Assembly (NCBI RefSeq): GCF_010183535.1
Contig: NC_071332.1
Span: 8,928,001-8,992,000, forward strand
Length of the DNA stretch: 64,000 nucleotides
Source of the DNA: Caenorhabditis remanei
Taxonomy: Eukaryota; Nematoda; Chromadorea; Rhabditida; Rhabditidae
Reading direction: 5' to 3'
Of this stretch, positions 61,745 through 64,000 are shown one piece after another. A model generated the notes under the pieces. The model did not search any database. It saw nothing but the letters and a program-made list of their open reading frames with translations, and was not told the DNA's origin. How positions within the stretch are numbered: the stretch's first letter is position 1; every line of letters starts with the position of its first letter. A program made the position numbers and the translations under genes.

Positions 61745-62359
61745 CTAACCTTGACACCAAACCCTAGTGAGAGGGACTGTGGTCGAAACACCCATAGATA
61801 CGAGAGTATATTGCCAAACCATATCCACACTGCTACAAGAAGCAGAAATAGTAACTGTTTGAGCTGGAGGTACATTTTCCGCAACTTCAACTCCTTCATT
61901 TATAGACATACTCGCGAAGAACCCCGTATCAGCAGTACATTGGAGATTCATTGTAGCGGTTGTATCAAGTGTTCCAGGGATTTGAGTGGTTTGGTACCTG
62001 AATAATATTTCCAGATAGTATACGCAGTTTTGAAACTTTTTCATCCTCACATAAGATAAGTGACTTCGATCTCCCGGTCGGTAGTTGTTTCGCCAGATTC
62101 CAAAGGAAGATCAGTTGGTAAGCATCTTCCTGTAAACACCGGTATGAGTATTTCAATCGGGGACAAATACTAGTGGAAAAATGAAACTTCCAGTTTTTAC
62201 AGTAGATATTATGTAACTTTATAACTTACGTAGGACGGGTGCTTCAGTAGATACAATTGGTGTGGCAGGTGAGGAAGTGGCTAAACACGCATTCACGGTA
62301 TCAAAGTAGAATGATTCAAAGAAAACAATAGAGGTTAAAAACACGTTTAGACGAAACAT
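61745..62359 (-). CDS. Small secreted protein with C6-like domain (copy F, 153 aa)
   Basis: Three exons (62359-62230, 62129-62051, 61997-61745) sum to 153 residues. The signal region (MFRLNVFLTSIVFFESFYF) leads to NACLATSSPATP and a short linker ending TEAPVLR. Exon 2 begins RRCLPTDLPLESGE. Exon 3 has the C6-like domain with MNLQCTADTGFFASMS, SASCSSVDMVWQYTLV and the ending VWCQG. Structure and exon lengths match copy E. Copy H is also close to F in exon-3 sequence (TTQIPGTLDT versus TTQITGSLDT). Confidence 0.82.
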
Positions 62360-62419
62360 GACTTTTTGGAGGACAAAATAGGATAGTATGTCGGATAAAC
62401 TCACTCTTTTATAATAAAT

Positions 62420-62500
62420 TAGATAGATCACGAAGAGAAAGAAAGAAGAACGAGAAGGAACGTTCAAGATAAAAACATGAATTCGAATGTACTGTCATAG
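62420..62500 (-). promoter_or_regulatory. Conserved promoter block upstream of copy F
   Basis: It matches the block upstream of copy E: GATCACGAAGA, then GAACGTTCAAGATAAAAACA and TGAATTCG. TATAAAAG lies at 62404-62411, between the block and the start codon. Confidence 0.6.
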
Positions 62501-63107
62501 AGGCTTGCTAGCCAATCGTAACCGATTATAGTTCCTAATTGGACAAATGATTTCTAAAAATTAGTGACAATATGGAAATGAAAGAAATGGCATCATTAGA
62601 ATGACCGATCGTTGGCGTAATGACACTCGATCGGGAGGATCCGTTCCCATCAACCGATCATCGATGACTGTCAATTCTTGAATGAATCTTTTGATGGATG
62701 CCAATGGGAGAATCTCTAGAATTGTGGCTGACTAATCTGGTTTGATATGAGCAAAGAAGACTCAAATAATCCTTCATTTTATTAACTGTTAAGCCTTTCT
62801 TGATAAATCTGAATCATCTCAACTGAAATTTATGCCCGTCCACTTTTACGAATTTTCTTATTCCCCGGTTCACCACATTCATATTTTTGCCAAAACATTC
62901 ATTTTGTTCATCTATTTGTTGCTTTATTCATTCTGCTCGTTACTACGTTTATCAGTTTTGTTATTCCTATTTCGTGCCCTATCAGCTGTGATTACTGACC
63001 ACTGAAACTGATTACGTAACCCTTGGTCGCACTGTTTATTCATAAACTTTCAAAAATGCGACAAATTTTGAAGTGTGAATGCAACAATTGAAAAGATATT
63101 GGAAAGA
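62501..63107. other. Gap between copies F and G
   Basis: Intergenic sequence with no supported gene. Short inverted segments such as GACCGATCGTTGG and CAACCGATCATCG near 62600-62670 were noted but are not clearly functional. Confidence 0.35.
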
Positions 63108-63840
63108 TCAAAAGATTGAGAATCCAATAGTCGCACAAGAATATAAAAGAAATCTCGTTTTGTGTTCAAAGAGAACAAAATTAATATAAACACTATATAA
63201 AACAGTTAATTTGCTTCGAATAAAGTTTTTGAGTACATGAAAAAGGTAAAATGTCATTATGAATAACCTGAATGAAATGAACTTTGTCATCTTACGCTGA
63301 CAAGTCACTGAAATAATTCTCCTTGTATAAGTGATTCCATTCAATGTAACCACATAATTCCAGACCATATCCGCACTGTTGCAAGTTAAAGTGATGTCAT
63401 TCCCTTCTGGAAAATTCTGATTATTCAGTGGTCCACCTTGACATCCATTGAACTGCATGTAGACATTGTAGTCGGTTAATGCTGAACATCTGACACTCAT
63501 TGTGGATATTGCATCAGAACTTCCAGAGATTTGAGAGTAGGAATAACTGGAAAAGTGGGACTGGAACAATGAAATATGTGATAATGCATACCCAGAATAT
63601 GTGACATCCATTGACCAGCGGATTGGTGCTGTCGCTAGTTCCATATGTGATGAGGGTAAGAGAACAAGTACTTGAAAATACATTTTAAGAAAAATACGAG
63701 AAATTACGACACTGCTACGTTCTTGTTAGGATTAACTTTGGATTCTTTGCGAGTTGTTTTCTAGTGAGACGTTGGAAACGTTTGAAAGAACCTCTCACTT
63801 ACTGGTGTAGTTGTAGTTGTAGTTGTAGTTGTAGTGGGTA
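63108..63840 (-). pseudogene. C6-family copy G, frame-disturbed
   Basis: Exon 3 (63546 downward) is well preserved: MSVRCSALTDYNVYMQF, TLTCNSADMVWNYVV and SVTCQRK. The frame then runs on past the usual end to 63108, or splices at CAGC|GTAAGA. Exon 2 (about 63674-63595) starts CSLTLITYGTSDSTNP in the family frame but ends MDVTYSG in another frame, a net 2-base loss relative to copy D. A short Thr tract at 63811-63838 (PTTTTTTTTT) with a GTAAGTG donor is the exon-1 remnant. No signal peptide is seen before it; instead an SRX 5' fragment lies upstream. The model is uncertain. Confidence 0.5.
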
Positions 63841-63876
63841 TCGTAAAAAAAGATTCTAAAGATTTCTAAAGTATTC

Positions 63877-63998
63877 TTACCAGTGCTAGAATAAATGCAA
63901 TAATCGTCGCATCCTCCTTCTAAAAATTTATGCTTTTTCGATCTTTCGAATCCGCCTTTTATAGAAAAAAAGTGAAAATAGTTGAAAAGAAACAAATT
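63877..63998 (-). pseudogene. Duplicated 5' end of the SRX gene
   Basis: This segment is nearly the same as 50737-50864, the TATAAAAG promoter, leader and first exon of the SRX gene at 49.6-50.8 kb. A short deletion just at the start removes the ATG (CATCCTCC-TTCTAAAA instead of CATCCTCCATATTTTTCTTC). The exon body and donor (now GTAAGA) are retained. No other SRX exon follows; the Thr-rich remnant of copy G does. Confidence 0.75.
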
Positions 63999-64000
63999 TT

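Overview
The window is nuclear DNA of a Caenorhabditis nematode. Introns are mostly about 45-60 bp with TTTTCAG-type acceptors, and many start codons lie just after a trans-splice-like acceptor. Nematode-specific families are present: ground-like/Gly-rich, SRX 7TM, transthyretin-like, C6-domain and F-box proteins. From memory, the run phosphate carrier - PPR proteins - PA200 - ERG28 - cytochrome c - cubilin matches the C14C10/ZC116 region of C. elegans chromosome V. The species itself was not determined. Exon models were built by hand from splice sites and frame; for nearly all genes the summed exon lengths give an exact open frame.

Layout. 1-2.7 kb: a partial F-box gene and a nine-exon ground-like (grl) gene, both minus strand. 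2.7-12.2 kb: a long non-coding stretch, then an EF-hand gene with six candidate alternative first exons spread over 6 kb. 12.5-16.3 kb: mitochondrial phosphate carrier (plus), transthyretin-like gene (minus), and a small gene with a possible mitochondrial presequence (minus). 16.6-22.8 kb: two PPR/LRPPRC-type mitochondrial genes (minus) that look like an operon with the small gene. 24.1-31.3 kb: PA200/psme-4 and ERG28 (plus), perhaps a second operon. 31.7-33.8 kb: a divergent pair of Tyr/Gln-rich secreted protein genes. 34.3-49.6 kb: a 41-exon cubilin gene with 8 EGF and about 27 CUB units. A cytochrome c gene and a Gly/Tyr-rich peptide gene are nested in its introns on the opposite strand.

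49.6-64 kb is accessory: one intact and one nonsense-interrupted SRX chemoreceptor gene, and a cluster of small secreted proteins with a Thr-rich linker and a C6-like domain. That cluster shows birth and death. Four copies have complete reading frames, one is truncated, one is frame-disturbed beside a duplicated SRX 5' end, and one plus-strand copy is broken by a 1.53-kb inverted-repeat transposon. The transposon is flanked by an 8-bp target duplication and sits just before the copy's last conserved cysteine.

The central block is enriched for mitochondrial functions (phosphate import, PPR RNA-binding proteins, cytochrome c). The right end is fast-evolving secreted and receptor genes.
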